From the NCBI RefSeq assembly GCF_001011035.1, contig NZ_CP011492.1, forward strand, positions 1,743,501 through 1,807,500: a stretch of 64,000 bases of DNA. Reading direction: 5' to 3'. Made by a program: the position numbers and the translations under genes. The notes beneath the pieces were generated by a model. That model saw only the letters and a program-made list of their open reading frames with translations, searched no databases and was not told the origin of the DNA. This document shows positions 33,852 through 43,028 of this stretch, piece after piece (positions within the stretch are counted from its first letter, which is position 1; each line of letters opens with the position of its first letter). The stretch is from Streptomyces sp. CNQ-509. Lineage in GTDB: Bacteria > Actinomycetota > Actinomycetes > Streptomycetales > Streptomycetaceae.

Positions 33852-34730
33852 TCAGTCGCGCAGCTCCAGCGTGCAGCACTTCACGCTGCCGCCGCCCTTG
33901 AGCAGCTCCGTGAGATCCATCGGGACCGGCTCGAAGCCACGCGCCCGCAGCGGCGCGACCAGCCCGGCCGCCGCCTGCGGCAGCAGCACGTGGCGGCCGT
34001 CGCTGACGGCGTTGAGGCCGAGCGCGAGCGCGTCCTCCTCCGCCGCGAGCAGCGCGTCGGGGAAGAGCCGGGCGAGGACGTCGCGGCTGCCCGGGGAGAA
34101 CGCGGCCGGGTAGTACATGACGTCGGTGTCGGTGGAGTCGTCCAGGACGCACAGCGCGGTGTCGAGGTGGTAGAAGCGCGGATCGACCAGGTCGAGGCCG
34201 ATGACCGGGCGGCCCAGGTACTCCTGCGCCTCGGCGTGCGACTCGGGACTGCTGCGGAAGCCGCGGCCGGCGAGGATCCAGGAGCGGGTGACGGCGAAGT
34301 CGCCCTCGCCCTCGTTGACGTGCTCCGGCAGGTGGTAGTCGGCGAAGCCGTGCGCGCGGAACCAGCGGCGCTGGGCGGCGGCCTCGCCGCTGCGCTGCGG
34401 GTACGCGAAGCGCGCGCCCAGCACGCGGCCGTCGACGACGAGCGCGCCGTTGGCGGCGAAGACCATGTCCGGCAGGGAGGGGTCGGGCTCCAGCAGCTCG
34501 ACGGTGTGGCCGAGGGAGCGCTGACGGGTGACCAGATCCTCCCACTGCGCGAGCGCGAGCCGGAGGTCGACGGGTTTGGCGGGGTCCATCCACGGGTTGA
34601 TGGAGTATGTGACGGCGAAGTGTGCCGGTGGGCACATCAGGTACCGGCGCGCCGAGGCTGTGCGCAACAACGAGGGCTCCTCACTGCTGACGTCCAAGCG
34701 CCGGCCCGCGGATCGCGCACGCCGACGCAC
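33852..34730 (-). CDS. Dimethylargininase / arginine deiminase-fold amidinohydrolase
   Basis: 292 aa from GTG 34730 (start uncertain; no ribosome site, but homology begins just before RYLMCPPAHFAVTYSINPWM). The amidinotransferase fold is clear: DMVFAANGALVVDGRV, NEGEGDFAVTR (catalytic Glu/Asp), HLDTALCVLDD with the catalytic His, and GGGSVKCCTLELRD at the C-terminus with the nucleophile Cys. Likely hydrolyses methylated arginine or a related guanidine; ornithine-forming relatives exist. It is convergent with the Rsm22-like gene, six bases apart. Confidence 0.87.
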   Translation of the reverse strand: MRRRARSAGRRLDVSSEEPSLLRTASARRYLMCPPAHFAVTYSINPWMDPAKPVDLRLALAQWEDLVTRQRSLGHTVELLEPDPSLPDMVFAANGALVVDGRVLGARFAYPQRSGEAAAQRRWFRAHGFADYHLPEHVNEGEGDFAVTRSWILAGRGFRSSPESHAEAQEYLGRPVIGLDLVDPRFYHLDTALCVLDDSTDTDVMYYPAAFSPGSRDVLARLFPDALLAAEEDALALGLNAVSDGRHVLLPQAAAGLVAPLRARGFEPVPMDLTELLKGGGSVKCCTLELRD

Positions 34731-35125
34731 GTAACCGAATGGTGCCCGGTGAACGGCCGCGCGCGCAGCAGTGCGGCACGGGTGGCCGGGGTCGCGCCGC
34801 GGGGCGCGGGGGTGCGGACGAGGAGTTCGGCCCGCCAAAGGCCCATTTAGCGCCATACGCACAGGTGACCGGTGGTCACGTTTTCATCGCGTACGGCGGC
34901 GGGCGGGCGGCGGCCCCGTGGCCCGGGATCGGCCGCATCCGCGCAGGTCCGGGCGTACGGGCCGGGCCGCGAGGGGCCGCCGGGGCGGCATCCGGGCCCT
35001 GGGTACCTGAGGGCGGTTCGCGGACCGGATGGCATACCGTGGCACAGGGTCGGCCTACGGGCACCCGCTGCGGTGGCAGCATGAGGATCGGGTCCTAGGG
35101 ACGACGGGCCGAGGTGAGGGGACGT

Positions 35126-35869
35126 ATGGCACGAGTACGCAGGCTTCCGCAGTGGCTTCCCGGCACCCGCCGGGGCCGGACGCGCGGCAGTGCCGCCGCG
35201 GCGGAGCGCCTGCAGGCGGCCGCCGCCGAGCGCAGGGAACTGCTGCTCGCCGCCGCCGACGCGGGCCTGCCGCTGGCGCCCGCCGCGTACCCGGAGGGCT
35301 ACGGCTGTTCCTGCGACCGCATCGGCTGTCCCTCCCCCGGCCGCCATCCCGTCTCCTTCGCCTGGCAGACGCAGGCCAGCGCCGACGCGCAGCGCGTCGA
35401 GCGGTGGCTCGCCGCCCAGCCCGAGGCCAACTTCATCACCGCCACGGGCCGCAGCCACGACGTGCTCGACGTGCCGCAGGAGGCGGGCACGCGGGCGCTG
35501 GCGCAGTTGGAGGCGGAAGGCGTCGCGGTCGGCCCGGTGGCCGTCAGCCCGGAGCCGCCCGGGCCGGGGCGGATGCTGTTCTTCACCTCCACCCGCGGGA
35601 CGCCGGAGGACGAGGACGAGTGGTGGCCCTGCGAGCTGGACTGCCGCCCGGAGACCATGGACGAGCACCCGGGGCTGCGCTGGCACTGCCGCGGCAGCTA
35701 CGTGCTGGTGCCGCCGGCGCGGCTGCCGGGGGACGACGGCGTGACGTGGCTGCGCGGTCCCGAGCATCCGCTACCGGACCCGCTGACGCTGCTGGAGGCG
35801 CTGACGGACGCGTGCGCGGCGTACGCGGGCGCGGAGCGGGAACGCGAGGCGGCCTGGCCGCTGAGCTGA
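35126..35869 (+). CDS. Primase-polymerase-like (bifunctional DNA primase/polymerase N-terminal) protein
   Basis: 247 aa. Similar to the N-terminal prim-pol domain found as a separate short protein in streptomycetes: LLAAADAGLPLAPAAYPEGY, CSCDRIGCPSPGRHPVSFAW with the two Cys pairs, EANFITATGRSHDVLDVPQE, and GRMLFFTSTRG. The second half (LRWHCRGSYVLVPPARLPG, TWLRGPEHPLP) also fits the family. Catalytic competence is unclear: the usual metal triad is not obvious. ATG 35126 follows GAGGGGACGT. Confidence 0.7.
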   Translation: MARVRRLPQWLPGTRRGRTRGSAAAAERLQAAAAERRELLLAAADAGLPLAPAAYPEGYGCSCDRIGCPSPGRHPVSFAWQTQASADAQRVERWLAAQPEANFITATGRSHDVLDVPQEAGTRALAQLEAEGVAVGPVAVSPEPPGPGRMLFFTSTRGTPEDEDEWWPCELDCRPETMDEHPGLRWHCRGSYVLVPPARLPGDDGVTWLRGPEHPLPDPLTLLEALTDACAAYAGAEREREAAWPLS

Positions 35870-35953
35870 GGGCCGGCCGCGCCGTCTGACGGCACGCGCA
35901 CCGGGCCGGGCCGACGGCCCGTACACGTACGCCGCCCCGCAACTTCTCCCGGC

Positions 35954-36940
35954 TCAGCTTCCCTCGGCGCCCACGAGCCCTTCCAAGCGGTTGTAGAAAA
36001 CGATTCCGTCGCCCTTGTCCTCGCGCGGCGGCACCACCGCCGCCTGCTGCGAGACCCGCTCCATCGTCAGCGACTTCTCCGGCGTGCCCTGCCCCTTCAT
36101 CAGCGGCTCGGCCGCCGCCGGCACCTCGACCTCGCGGCCCTCGGCCACCGTCTGCTTGACGAAGTGCCGGGTGCTGAAGAGCACCAGCGCACCGCCGTCG
36201 GCCAGCCGCAGCGCGACCGGCGGGTACTCGGGGGTGGGCTCGTCGACGTACTGCGTGACGTACTCCGGCGTGCGCCGGTACTGATCGCGCGCGCCGACAC
36301 GCTCGGAGGTGTGCTGCCCGGGCGCGAAGTCGTCGCCCCGGCCGTCCTTCAGATACGCCGCGTACGCCTTGCCCACCTGCCCCGGCGCGACGGTCAGCCC
36401 GGCGGAGGCTCCCAGCGGCACACGGCGGACGTGGCCGTCCTCGTCCTCGGCGAACGTGCCGATCTCGGCCTGCTCGGTCTCGTCCAGCAGCGACAGGTGC
36501 GTCGCGTGCCAGCCCGCCTCCGGTCCTTCCTTGACGAAGACCAGGAGCCAGCGCAGCTCGTTGCGGTTGGTGAGGGTGTCGGCGACGAACCACCGCGGCC
36601 AGCCGCGCTGCTGGGGTATCAGATACCGGGTGTCGCTGAACTCCAGCGGCTCGTAGTCGGGGTTGCCCTCCGGGTAGTCCGCCTTGCGCACCGTCAGGCC
36701 CGCCTGGTCGATCTCGCGGAGCCCGCCGGCCTCGATGCGGGAGTTGACCTCGAGGTCGTAGTCCTCGTTGGCCTTGTTGTTCAGCTTCCCGAACCGGTCG
36801 AGGACGCGGCCCGCCTCGTCCTTGCTCACGGCGGGCTGGAGCACCTCCTCGCCGTGGACCGTGACGCAGCCCGTGAGCGTCAGCAGCGCGGCCAGCATCG
36901 GCACCGCGGCGACGGCCACCCGGAAGCGGCGTATCGGCAT
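35954..36940 (-). CDS. Secreted lipoprotein of unknown function
   Basis: 328 aa. Signal peptide with lipobox LTLTGC (Cys-25). The mature protein (VSKDEAGRVLDRFGKLNNKA, EINSR-like region, RYLIPQQRGWPRWFVADTLT, LRWLLVFVKEGPEAGWHATH) is a single extracellular domain with beta-rich character common in Streptomyces lipoproteins of unknown role. ATG 36940 is preceded by GGAG at ten bases; an upstream in-frame ATG (37009) would bury the signal. It is divergent from the CDP-alcohol transferase gene with ~180 bases between. Confidence 0.75.
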   Translation of the reverse strand: MPIRRFRVAVAAVPMLAALLTLTGCVTVHGEEVLQPAVSKDEAGRVLDRFGKLNNKANEDYDLEVNSRIEAGGLREIDQAGLTVRKADYPEGNPDYEPLEFSDTRYLIPQQRGWPRWFVADTLTNRNELRWLLVFVKEGPEAGWHATHLSLLDETEQAEIGTFAEDEDGHVRRVPLGASAGLTVAPGQVGKAYAAYLKDGRGDDFAPGQHTSERVGARDQYRRTPEYVTQYVDEPTPEYPPVALRLADGGALVLFSTRHFVKQTVAEGREVEVPAAAEPLMKGQGTPEKSLTMERVSQQAAVVPPREDKGDGIVFYNRLEGLVGAEGS

Positions 36941-37119
36941 GATCTTTTTCTCCGACTCCTGCGCGGGGCCTGGGAACGGCGTCACCTTACCGGTTCCGCG
37001 GCCGGTCATCGGATCGGGACCGGATCTGCCGGGGCGGGCGTTCCGGCGGGCAGTGATTCGGCTCTCATTCGCCTCCGGCAGGCCAAAACCCTTTCCCGGG
37101 ACGGGTCCGAGCGATCATC

Positions 37120-37845
37120 ATGCTGCGCATGACATTCGGGGCAGCACTGAGCGAGTTGCGCAATGCTCAGAAAACGGCGAAGGGCGTCTCTCTCTACTCG
37201 CGCCGCGTCAACCGGCCGCTGGGGCGGGTGTTCGCGGCGGGGGCGTACGTCCTCGGGCTGCGGCCGAACCATGTGACGCTGCTCAGCGCGGCGTTCACCG
37301 GCGGCGGGATCGCCGCCGTCGCGCTGGTGCGCCCCGGCTGGGGCCTGGCCCTCGCGGTGTACGCGCTACTCGTGGTCGGCTTCGCCCTCGACTCTGCCGA
37401 CGGCCAGTTGGCGCGGCTGCGCCGGGAGTCGAGCGCGGCCGGCGAGTGGCTCGACCACGTCGTCGACTGCGCGAAGGTCACGGCCGTGCACGCCGCCGTC
37501 CTCGTCTCGTTCTACCGGTTCTTCGACCTCTCGTCGGACGCCTGGCTGCTGCTGCCGCTCGGCTTCCAGCTCGCGGCCGTGCTGATCTTCTGCGGCGGGC
37601 TGCTGGCCGACAAGCTCAAGCCGAAGCCCGCCCCGGGCGCCGCCCCCGCGCCCGCCCCGCCGCCCTCGCGACTGCGCGCGGTGGCGCTGCTGCCGGTGGA
37701 CTACGGGGTTTTCTGCGTGGTGTTCCTGCTGCTGGGCAGCGAGAGCGCCTTTCTCGCGGGTTATACGGCGCTGGCCTTGGCGGCGGCGCTGTTCCTGATC
37801 GCGTTTATGGCGAAATGGTTCCGGGAGCTGTCTGCGACGAGCTGA
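37120..37845 (+). CDS. CDP-alcohol phosphatidyltransferase-family protein
   Basis: 241 aa with about six membrane helices. The family signature is complete: DSADGQLARLRRESSAAGEW then LDHVVD (D-x2-DG-x2-AR-x8-G-x3-D-x3-D). These enzymes displace CMP from a CDP-activated alcohol onto an acceptor. Helix spacing includes a Pro/Ala-rich cytoplasmic linker (~165-185). Its 3' end overlaps by 41 bases the 3' end of the convergent cytidylyltransferase gene, which may make the CDP-alcohol used. Setting suggests polyol-phosphate decoration of a lipid or polymer. Confidence 0.88.
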   Translation: MLRMTFGAALSELRNAQKTAKGVSLYSRRVNRPLGRVFAAGAYVLGLRPNHVTLLSAAFTGGGIAAVALVRPGWGLALAVYALLVVGFALDSADGQLARLRRESSAAGEWLDHVVDCAKVTAVHAAVLVSFYRFFDLSSDAWLLLPLGFQLAAVLIFCGGLLADKLKPKPAPGAAPAPAPPPSRLRAVALLPVDYGVFCVVFLLLGSESAFLAGYTALALAAALFLIAFMAKWFRELSATS

Positions 37846-38290
37846 CGGGGGCCTCGCCGCGCGGGCGGCGGTCCGCGAGCGCGTCGAGTGCGCGGCGCAG
37901 TTGGGTGCTCGACGTGTGCACGGTGTACGGGAAATAGACCACTTCCACGCCCACCGTCCTGAAGTCGGCCTCCAGCTTCTCCCCCTTGGGCGTGCCCCGC
38001 CAGTCGTCGCCCTTGAAGATCACATCGAACCGGACCTGCTGCCAGGTCTCCAGCTTGTCGGGCACGGTCTCGACGAATGCGGCGTCCACGTGCCGGATGC
38101 TGCGTACGATCTCCAGCCGCTCGACCAGCGGCACGACCGGGGCCCGGCCCTTCGCCAACTGCGCCATCTCGTCGGAGACCACGCCCGCGACGAGATAGTC
38201 GCAGCGGCTGCGGGCATGCCTGAGGATGTTCAGGTGTCCGACGTGAAAGAGGTCGTAGACCCCAGGTGCATAGCCGACCGTGTGCGCCAC
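37805..38290 (-). CDS. Cytidylyltransferase (glycerol-3-phosphate cytidylyltransferase-like)
   Basis: 161 aa. Nucleotidyltransferase motif GYAPGVYDLFHVGHLNILRH (HxGH at ~17-20), then VSDEMAQLAKGRAPVVPLVE, FKGDDWRGTPKG and YFPYTVHTSSTQLRR (the Ser-Ser-T part of the ISSTxLR-like motif). These match TagD/GCT-type enzymes that form CDP-glycerol or related CDP-polyols. GTG 38290 follows GGGGGGTGCC. It is divergent from a family 4 glycosyltransferase. Confidence 0.88.
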   Translation of the reverse strand: MAHTVGYAPGVYDLFHVGHLNILRHARSRCDYLVAGVVSDEMAQLAKGRAPVVPLVERLEIVRSIRHVDAAFVETVPDKLETWQQVRFDVIFKGDDWRGTPKGEKLEADFRTVGVEVVYFPYTVHTSSTQLRRALDALADRRPRGEAPVSSSQTAPGTISP

Positions 38291-38412
38291 GGCACCCCCC
38301 AAGTATTCCCCCTGATATGTGCGCAACCCCCAGCGCGCCAGGAGTGTCAACCATAACGGGCAGGTGCGGATAAGGTGCAACCCGGGCTTCGGGAAGGCAA
38401 ACGAGGGATGGC

Positions 38413-39771
38413 ATGGTGACGCGAGTACTGCTGGTTTCGACCAACTATGCGCCGGAACAGGCAGGAATCGGGCCATATGCGACACAGATCGCGGAGCACT
38501 GGGTCGGGACCGGTCACGCCGAGGTGCATGTGCTGGCCGGCATGCCGCACTACCCGAACTGGCGCGTCGCCGAGGACTACCGCGGTGTCTGGCGCAAGGA
38601 GGAGGAGCGGGCCGGCGTCCGCCTGCACCGCCGCCGCCACTCCGTACCCGCGCGGCAGACCGCCGTACGGCGCGCGCTCTACGAGGCGTCGATCCTCGCC
38701 CACGGCATCGCCGCGCCGCCCCGCATGCCCGCACCCGACGCGGTCGTCGCGCAGTTGCCGAGCCTGGCCGGGGGCGCGCTCGGCGCCCGCCTCGCCCGCC
38801 GCCACGGGGTGCCGTACATACCCGTCGTACAGGACCTGATGGGCGCAGCGGCGGCGCAGAGCGGCATCCGCGGCGGGGGCCGCGCGGCCGCGGCCGCGCG
38901 CGCGGTGGAGTCCCGGGTGCTGCGGCGGGCGGCGCTGGTCGGGGTGATCCACGAGACGTTCGTGCCGCGGGTGGCCGCGATGGGCGTCGACGAGAAGCGG
39001 ATACGCGTCGTCCCCAACTGGTCCCACGTGACCGGGCCCACCCGGCCGCGCGCCGAGATGCGCGCCCGGCTGGGGTGGCGCGAGGGCCAGACGGTGCTGC
39101 TGCACTCCGGGAACATGGGGCTGAAGCAGGGCCTGGACGTGCTCGTCGAGGCGGCCCGTACGGCCCCGTCGCTGCGGGTCGTGCTGATGGGCGACGGCAA
39201 CCAGCGCGCGCACCTGGCCGCGCTGGGCGCGGGGCTGCCGAACCTGGACTTCCTGCCGCCCGCCGACTCCGCCGACTTCACCGACGTGCTGGCCGCGGCG
39301 GACGTGCTGGCGGTCACGCAGCGCTCGTCGGTGCTGGACATGAGCGTGCCGTCGAAGCTCACCTCGTACTTCGCCGCCGGACGGCCCGTGGTCGCCTCGG
39401 TCGCCGACGGCGGGGGCACGGCGGAGGAGATGCGGCGCGCGGGCGCGGGGGTCGTGGTGCCGCCGGAGGACCCGGCGGCGCTGCTGGAGGCGGTGCGTTC
39501 GCTGGCCGCGGAGCCGGAGGCGGCCGACGCGCTGGGGGCCAAGGGGCCGGTGTACGTGCGGGAGCACCTGAGCAGCGAGGCGGGTCTGGGCCGGATCACG
39601 GCGCTGCTGGACGAGGCCCTGGAGAGGGCTCGGGCCGGGGCGTCTGGCGGGGCCGGAGACGGGGCGGCGGACGGGGCGGCGGTTGTCCACAACCGGCCGG
39701 TTATCCACAGGCGGAAGGCGGCCGGGGAGTCGGCCGGGGAGGCCGTCGCGCATACTGACAAGACCGGTTGA
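38413..39771 (+). CDS. Family 4 glycosyltransferase (WcaI-like)
   Basis: 452 aa, GT-B. LLVSTNYAPEQAGIGPYATQ at the start and VHVLAGMPHYPNWRV are typical of WcaI-like fucosyl/colanic-acid transferases. Then GVPYIPVVQDLMGAAAAQSG, RIRVVPNWSHVTGPTR, LLHSGNMGLKQGLDVLVEAA, and PSKLTSYFAAGRPVVASV near the donor site. A ~50-residue Gly/Ala-rich tail follows. Given gmd and fcl nearby, it is a good candidate for a fucosyltransferase, by inference only. Next gene starts 15 bases downstream. Confidence 0.88.
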   Translation: MVTRVLLVSTNYAPEQAGIGPYATQIAEHWVGTGHAEVHVLAGMPHYPNWRVAEDYRGVWRKEEERAGVRLHRRRHSVPARQTAVRRALYEASILAHGIAAPPRMPAPDAVVAQLPSLAGGALGARLARRHGVPYIPVVQDLMGAAAAQSGIRGGGRAAAAARAVESRVLRRAALVGVIHETFVPRVAAMGVDEKRIRVVPNWSHVTGPTRPRAEMRARLGWREGQTVLLHSGNMGLKQGLDVLVEAARTAPSLRVVLMGDGNQRAHLAALGAGLPNLDFLPPADSADFTDVLAAADVLAVTQRSSVLDMSVPSKLTSYFAAGRPVVASVADGGGTAEEMRRAGAGVVVPPEDPAALLEAVRSLAAEPEAADALGAKGPVYVREHLSSEAGLGRITALLDEALERARAGASGGAGDGAADGAAVVHNRPVIHRRKAAGESAGEAVAHTDKTG

Positions 39772-39785
39772 GGGGGGCCGAGACC

Positions 39786-41498
39786 ATGTCACAGCACGTT
39801 CCCGGCGAGAGCCACGGCATGCAGCCGCAGGACGAGCCCGACCTGCTGCGCGACCAGTTCCGGCAACTGCTGCGGTACCGCGGGATGATCGTCCTGGGCG
39901 TCGTCCTCGGGCTGCTGGGCGGCGGGTGGATCGCCCTCGCCTCCGGCGACGAGTACATCGCGTCCAGCGAGGTCACGCTCCGCCAGGTCAGCCTCGACCC
40001 CTTCTCCTCCGGCAGCGACGCGACGGCCATCAAGGAGAACATCGGCACCGAGCGGCAGACCGCCGCGAGCAACGCGGTCGCCAGGATCGTCGCCGACGAG
40101 GTGGACCACCCCGAGGACGGCGAGAAGCTCCAGCACGGCCTCCAGGTCACCAACCCGCCGAACACGCTGGTGCTCCGCTTCGACTACAGCGCCGACGACC
40201 CCGAGACCGCCGCCGAGCGCTCCAACGCCTTCGCCGCCGCCTACCTCGCGTACCGCGAGGACAAGAGCAAGCGGACGATCGACAACATGGTCGAAGCCTA
40301 TGACGACCAGGTCAAACCGCTGATCGCGGAGCGGGACGCGCTCGACAGCGAGATCGAGTCGCTCGGCGAGGGCCGCGCGCTGGAGTCGGCGCTGTCCGCG
40401 CGCTCCTCGCTCAGCCAGAGCATCGGCCAGATCACCGCCGACCGCGCCAAGCTCCAGGCCCTGGACACCACCCCGGGGCACGTCGTGCGGGACGCCACGC
40501 CGCCCGCCGAGCCGGCGGGGCCGGGGATCTTCATGCTGCTGGGCCTCGGCGCCGCGTTCGGCGTGGGCCTCGGGCTGCTCGTCGCCTGGGTGCGGCTGGT
40601 CTTCGACCCCACGGCCCGCTCGGAGAGCGATGTCGTACGGGCGCTGCACGCCCCGGTGCTGGGCACCCTGCCGCGCACCCGCAGACCCGGCGGGCTGCTG
40701 GCCACCGGCCGGGTCGCCGAGGAGTACCGCTCGATGGCCTTCCGGCTCGCGTACGACCAGCGGTTCGCCGACCGGCGGCGGCTGCTGGTGGTCGCGCCGC
40801 GGGGCAGCATAGACATCCCCGCCGCGGTCTCGGTGAACCTGGCCGCGTCGTTCGTGGAGATGGGGCACGAGGTGCTGCTCGTCGAGGCGGACCTGCGCAC
40901 GCCGAGCCTGTCGGCGCGGCTCAGTGCCGCCGACGGGGTGCGGCCCGGCTGGGCCCGTACGCCGGCGCGCGGTGACGGCGGCTGGCCGACGGGCCTGCAG
41001 ATACCGATCGACGCCGGCGAGTCCGGCGCCTTCGACCTCATCCCCGGCACCCGGGTGCGCAACGCCGCGCGGGCCCTGACGTCCGCCCCGGCCACGCAGT
41101 TGATCTCGGAGGCGGACGCCCCGGGCTCCGTCGTGGTGGTGCTGGCTCCGGCCGTGCTGTCGTACGCGGACGCGCTGGCGCTCGCCGACCGGGTCGACGG
41201 CGTGCTCGTCGTCTGCGACCCGCGGCAGGTGCACCGCGAGGATCTGGCGCGCATCCGCGAGCTGATATCGGGCGCGGGGGGCACGGTGCTCGGCGCGGTG
41301 CTGCACTCGCACGGCAGCGGCGAGCCCGACGCGGGCGGGCGCGGCCGGTCCGGCAGAGGCGCGGTCCGCGGCGGTGCCCGGGGCGACGGGCGCGGCGGCG
41401 AGGCCGGTGCGGGCGCGGGGGTGCCGGCGCCGCCGGCCGAGGCCACGGGGGCGGACTACCCGGCCGACAGCCGGGCCGTGCGCTCCTCGCGGCGGTAG
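39786..41498 (+). CDS. Wzz/CpsC-CpsD-like chain-length protein with degenerate kinase domain
   Basis: 570 aa. N-terminal Wzz layout: helix ~34-52, long extracytoplasmic part with a helical stalk (AYDDQVKPLIAERDALDSEI), second helix ~245-265 after PAEPAGPG. The cytoplasmic part resembles a CpsD/BY-kinase (EEYRSMAFRLAYDQRFADRR, EVLLVEADLRTPSLSARL), but the Walker A is replaced by APRGSIDIPAAVSVNLA, Walker A' has Glu for Asp, and the Walker B DTPP is LAPA. There is no Tyr cluster in the Gly/Arg-rich tail. It likely regulates chain length without kinase activity. ATG 39786 follows GGGGGGCCGAGACC. Confidence 0.8.
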   Translation: MSQHVPGESHGMQPQDEPDLLRDQFRQLLRYRGMIVLGVVLGLLGGGWIALASGDEYIASSEVTLRQVSLDPFSSGSDATAIKENIGTERQTAASNAVARIVADEVDHPEDGEKLQHGLQVTNPPNTLVLRFDYSADDPETAAERSNAFAAAYLAYREDKSKRTIDNMVEAYDDQVKPLIAERDALDSEIESLGEGRALESALSARSSLSQSIGQITADRAKLQALDTTPGHVVRDATPPAEPAGPGIFMLLGLGAAFGVGLGLLVAWVRLVFDPTARSESDVVRALHAPVLGTLPRTRRPGGLLATGRVAEEYRSMAFRLAYDQRFADRRRLLVVAPRGSIDIPAAVSVNLAASFVEMGHEVLLVEADLRTPSLSARLSAADGVRPGWARTPARGDGGWPTGLQIPIDAGESGAFDLIPGTRVRNAARALTSAPATQLISEADAPGSVVVVLAPAVLSYADALALADRVDGVLVVCDPRQVHREDLARIRELISGAGGTVLGAVLHSHGSGEPDAGGRGRSGRGAVRGGARGDGRGGEAGAGAGVPAPPAEATGADYPADSRAVRSSRR

Positions 41499-43028
41499 AT
41501 GCGCGCCCGCTGGGCGATCGCCTCCTCCGTCGCCGACCAGGGCGTGGCGGCGCTGACGAACATCGCGGTGCTGGTGGTCGCGGCGCGGGAGTCGTCGGCG
41601 GAGGGGTTCGCGGTCTTCTCCCTCGTCTACATGACGTTCACCGTCGTGCTGGGCGTGCAGAGCAGCTTCGTGGGCCAGGCGCTGGTGCTGGAGCGCGACG
41701 GCGGCAAGAACGGCCGGGCGGGCGCGGGCGGTTCCGGCGTGGGGCCCGAGGGGGCCGGCGCCACCCAGGACGGGCCGGTCATCCCGTCCTGGGCGGAGCC
41801 CGACCCCGACACGCCGCGCCCGCCGCCCACCGGCGTCGCGTCCGCGTGCCGTTCCGCGGTGACGTTCTCGGCGCTGTCGTCCACCGCGGTCGGCGGCACG
41901 GCGGCGCTGCTGCTCGCGCTGGTGCCCGGCGAGCTGGCGCACGGTCTTGCCATGCTCGGCGTGGTGCTGCCCGTCGTGCTCCTCCACGACGTGCTGCGGT
42001 ACTGCTTCGCCGCGCTCCGGCTGCCGCACCACGCGCTCCTCGCCGACCTGCTGCGGCTCGTCGTCGCCGTCCCGGCGCTCGTGCTGCAGCCGGACGGCTC
42101 GTCCCCGGCCCGGCTCATCGCCGTGTGGGGCGCGTCCGCGCTGCCCGCGCTGCTGCTCTGCCTGGCGCTGGCCGGGTACCGGCTCCGCGGCGCCCGCGGG
42201 GACTGGCGGCGCTACCTGCGCCGGGGGCACCTGGGCCGCCGGTTCGTGGTCGAGTTCGCGGTGGGCAACGGCGCGACCCAGTTGTCGGTCATCGGCCTCG
42301 GGCTCGTCGCCAGCCAGCTCGCGGTCGGCGCGCTGCGCGGCGCGACGACGCTCTACGGGCCGATGAACGTCCTCTACAACTCGGCGACTTCCTTCGGCCC
42401 GCCGGTGATGAACCGGATCCCGAACCTGCGCGGCAAGCTCCGCTCCGCCGCCGCCCTCGCCGTCCTGCTCGCCGGCACCGCCGCCGCCTGGACGACGGTG
42501 CTCGTCCTGCTGCCCGACTCCGCGGGACGCCAACTCCTCGGCGACACCTGGGCGTCGACGTCCTCGCTGCTGCCCGCGACCGGCAGCCAGTACGCGGGCA
42601 TAGCGCTGGGCACCAGCGCGCTGCTCACGCTGCGCGTGCTGCGGCCGGAGAGCACGCTGCCGATCCAGGTCGTCTTCTCCCTGCTCTCGGTCGGCTGCAT
42701 GCTCACCGGCTACGCCGCCGGGGGCGTGCTCGGCGCGGCCTGGGGCCTGTGCGCCGGCTCCGCGCTGAAGGCCGCGGCCCTGTGGCTCAGGGTCGCGGCC
42801 GTCAGCCGCTCGCTCGCCGCCACCGGCCCCGGCGGCGCGGGCGGTTCGGGCGACGCGGGTGGTTCGGGAGGTCCGGGCGGCACCGCCGGGTCGGGCGGCG
42901 GTGCCGGGTCCGCTCACGCGGGCGGCCACGCGCCCGTCGGCGGGACCGTCACACCCGGTGCAGTCCCGGCCGCCCGGCCTCGATCGCATAGGAAGCCGCG
43001 GTCGCGACCGGGGCGCCTTCGGTGGTGA
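41499..43028 (+). CDS. Wzx-like polysaccharide flippase
   Basis: 509 aa, start ATG touching the stop of the preceding gene (TAGATG). About 12 helices in the MOP-superfamily pattern: SSVADQGVAALTNIAVLVVA, EGFAVFSLVYMTFTVVLGVQ, RGATTLYGPMNVLYNSATSF, and LPDSAGRQLLGDTWASTSSL. The cytoplasmic loop after helix 3 holds a ~40-residue low-complexity insert with Gly/Pro/Asp. The C-terminus (from ~455) is a Gly/Ser-rich tail that overlaps the 3' end of the convergent phoD-like gene by 80 bases. It would move lipid-linked repeat units outward. Confidence 0.8.
   Translation: MRARWAIASSVADQGVAALTNIAVLVVAARESSAEGFAVFSLVYMTFTVVLGVQSSFVGQALVLERDGGKNGRAGAGGSGVGPEGAGATQDGPVIPSWAEPDPDTPRPPPTGVASACRSAVTFSALSSTAVGGTAALLLALVPGELAHGLAMLGVVLPVVLLHDVLRYCFAALRLPHHALLADLLRLVVAVPALVLQPDGSSPARLIAVWGASALPALLLCLALAGYRLRGARGDWRRYLRRGHLGRRFVVEFAVGNGATQLSVIGLGLVASQLAVGALRGATTLYGPMNVLYNSATSFGPPVMNRIPNLRGKLRSAAALAVLLAGTAAAWTTVLVLLPDSAGRQLLGDTWASTSSLLPATGSQYAGIALGTSALLTLRVLRPESTLPIQVVFSLLSVGCMLTGYAAGGVLGAAWGLCAGSALKAAALWLRVAAVSRSLAATGPGGAGGSGDAGGSGGPGGTAGSGGGAGSAHAGGHAPVGGTVTPGAVPAARPRSHRKPRSRPGRLRW

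Noticed and set aside
39789..42989. A 1066-codon antisense frame opposite the Wzz-like and Wzx-like genes
   Set aside because: Composition is that of a GC-rich shadow; the sense-strand proteins have clear motifs.
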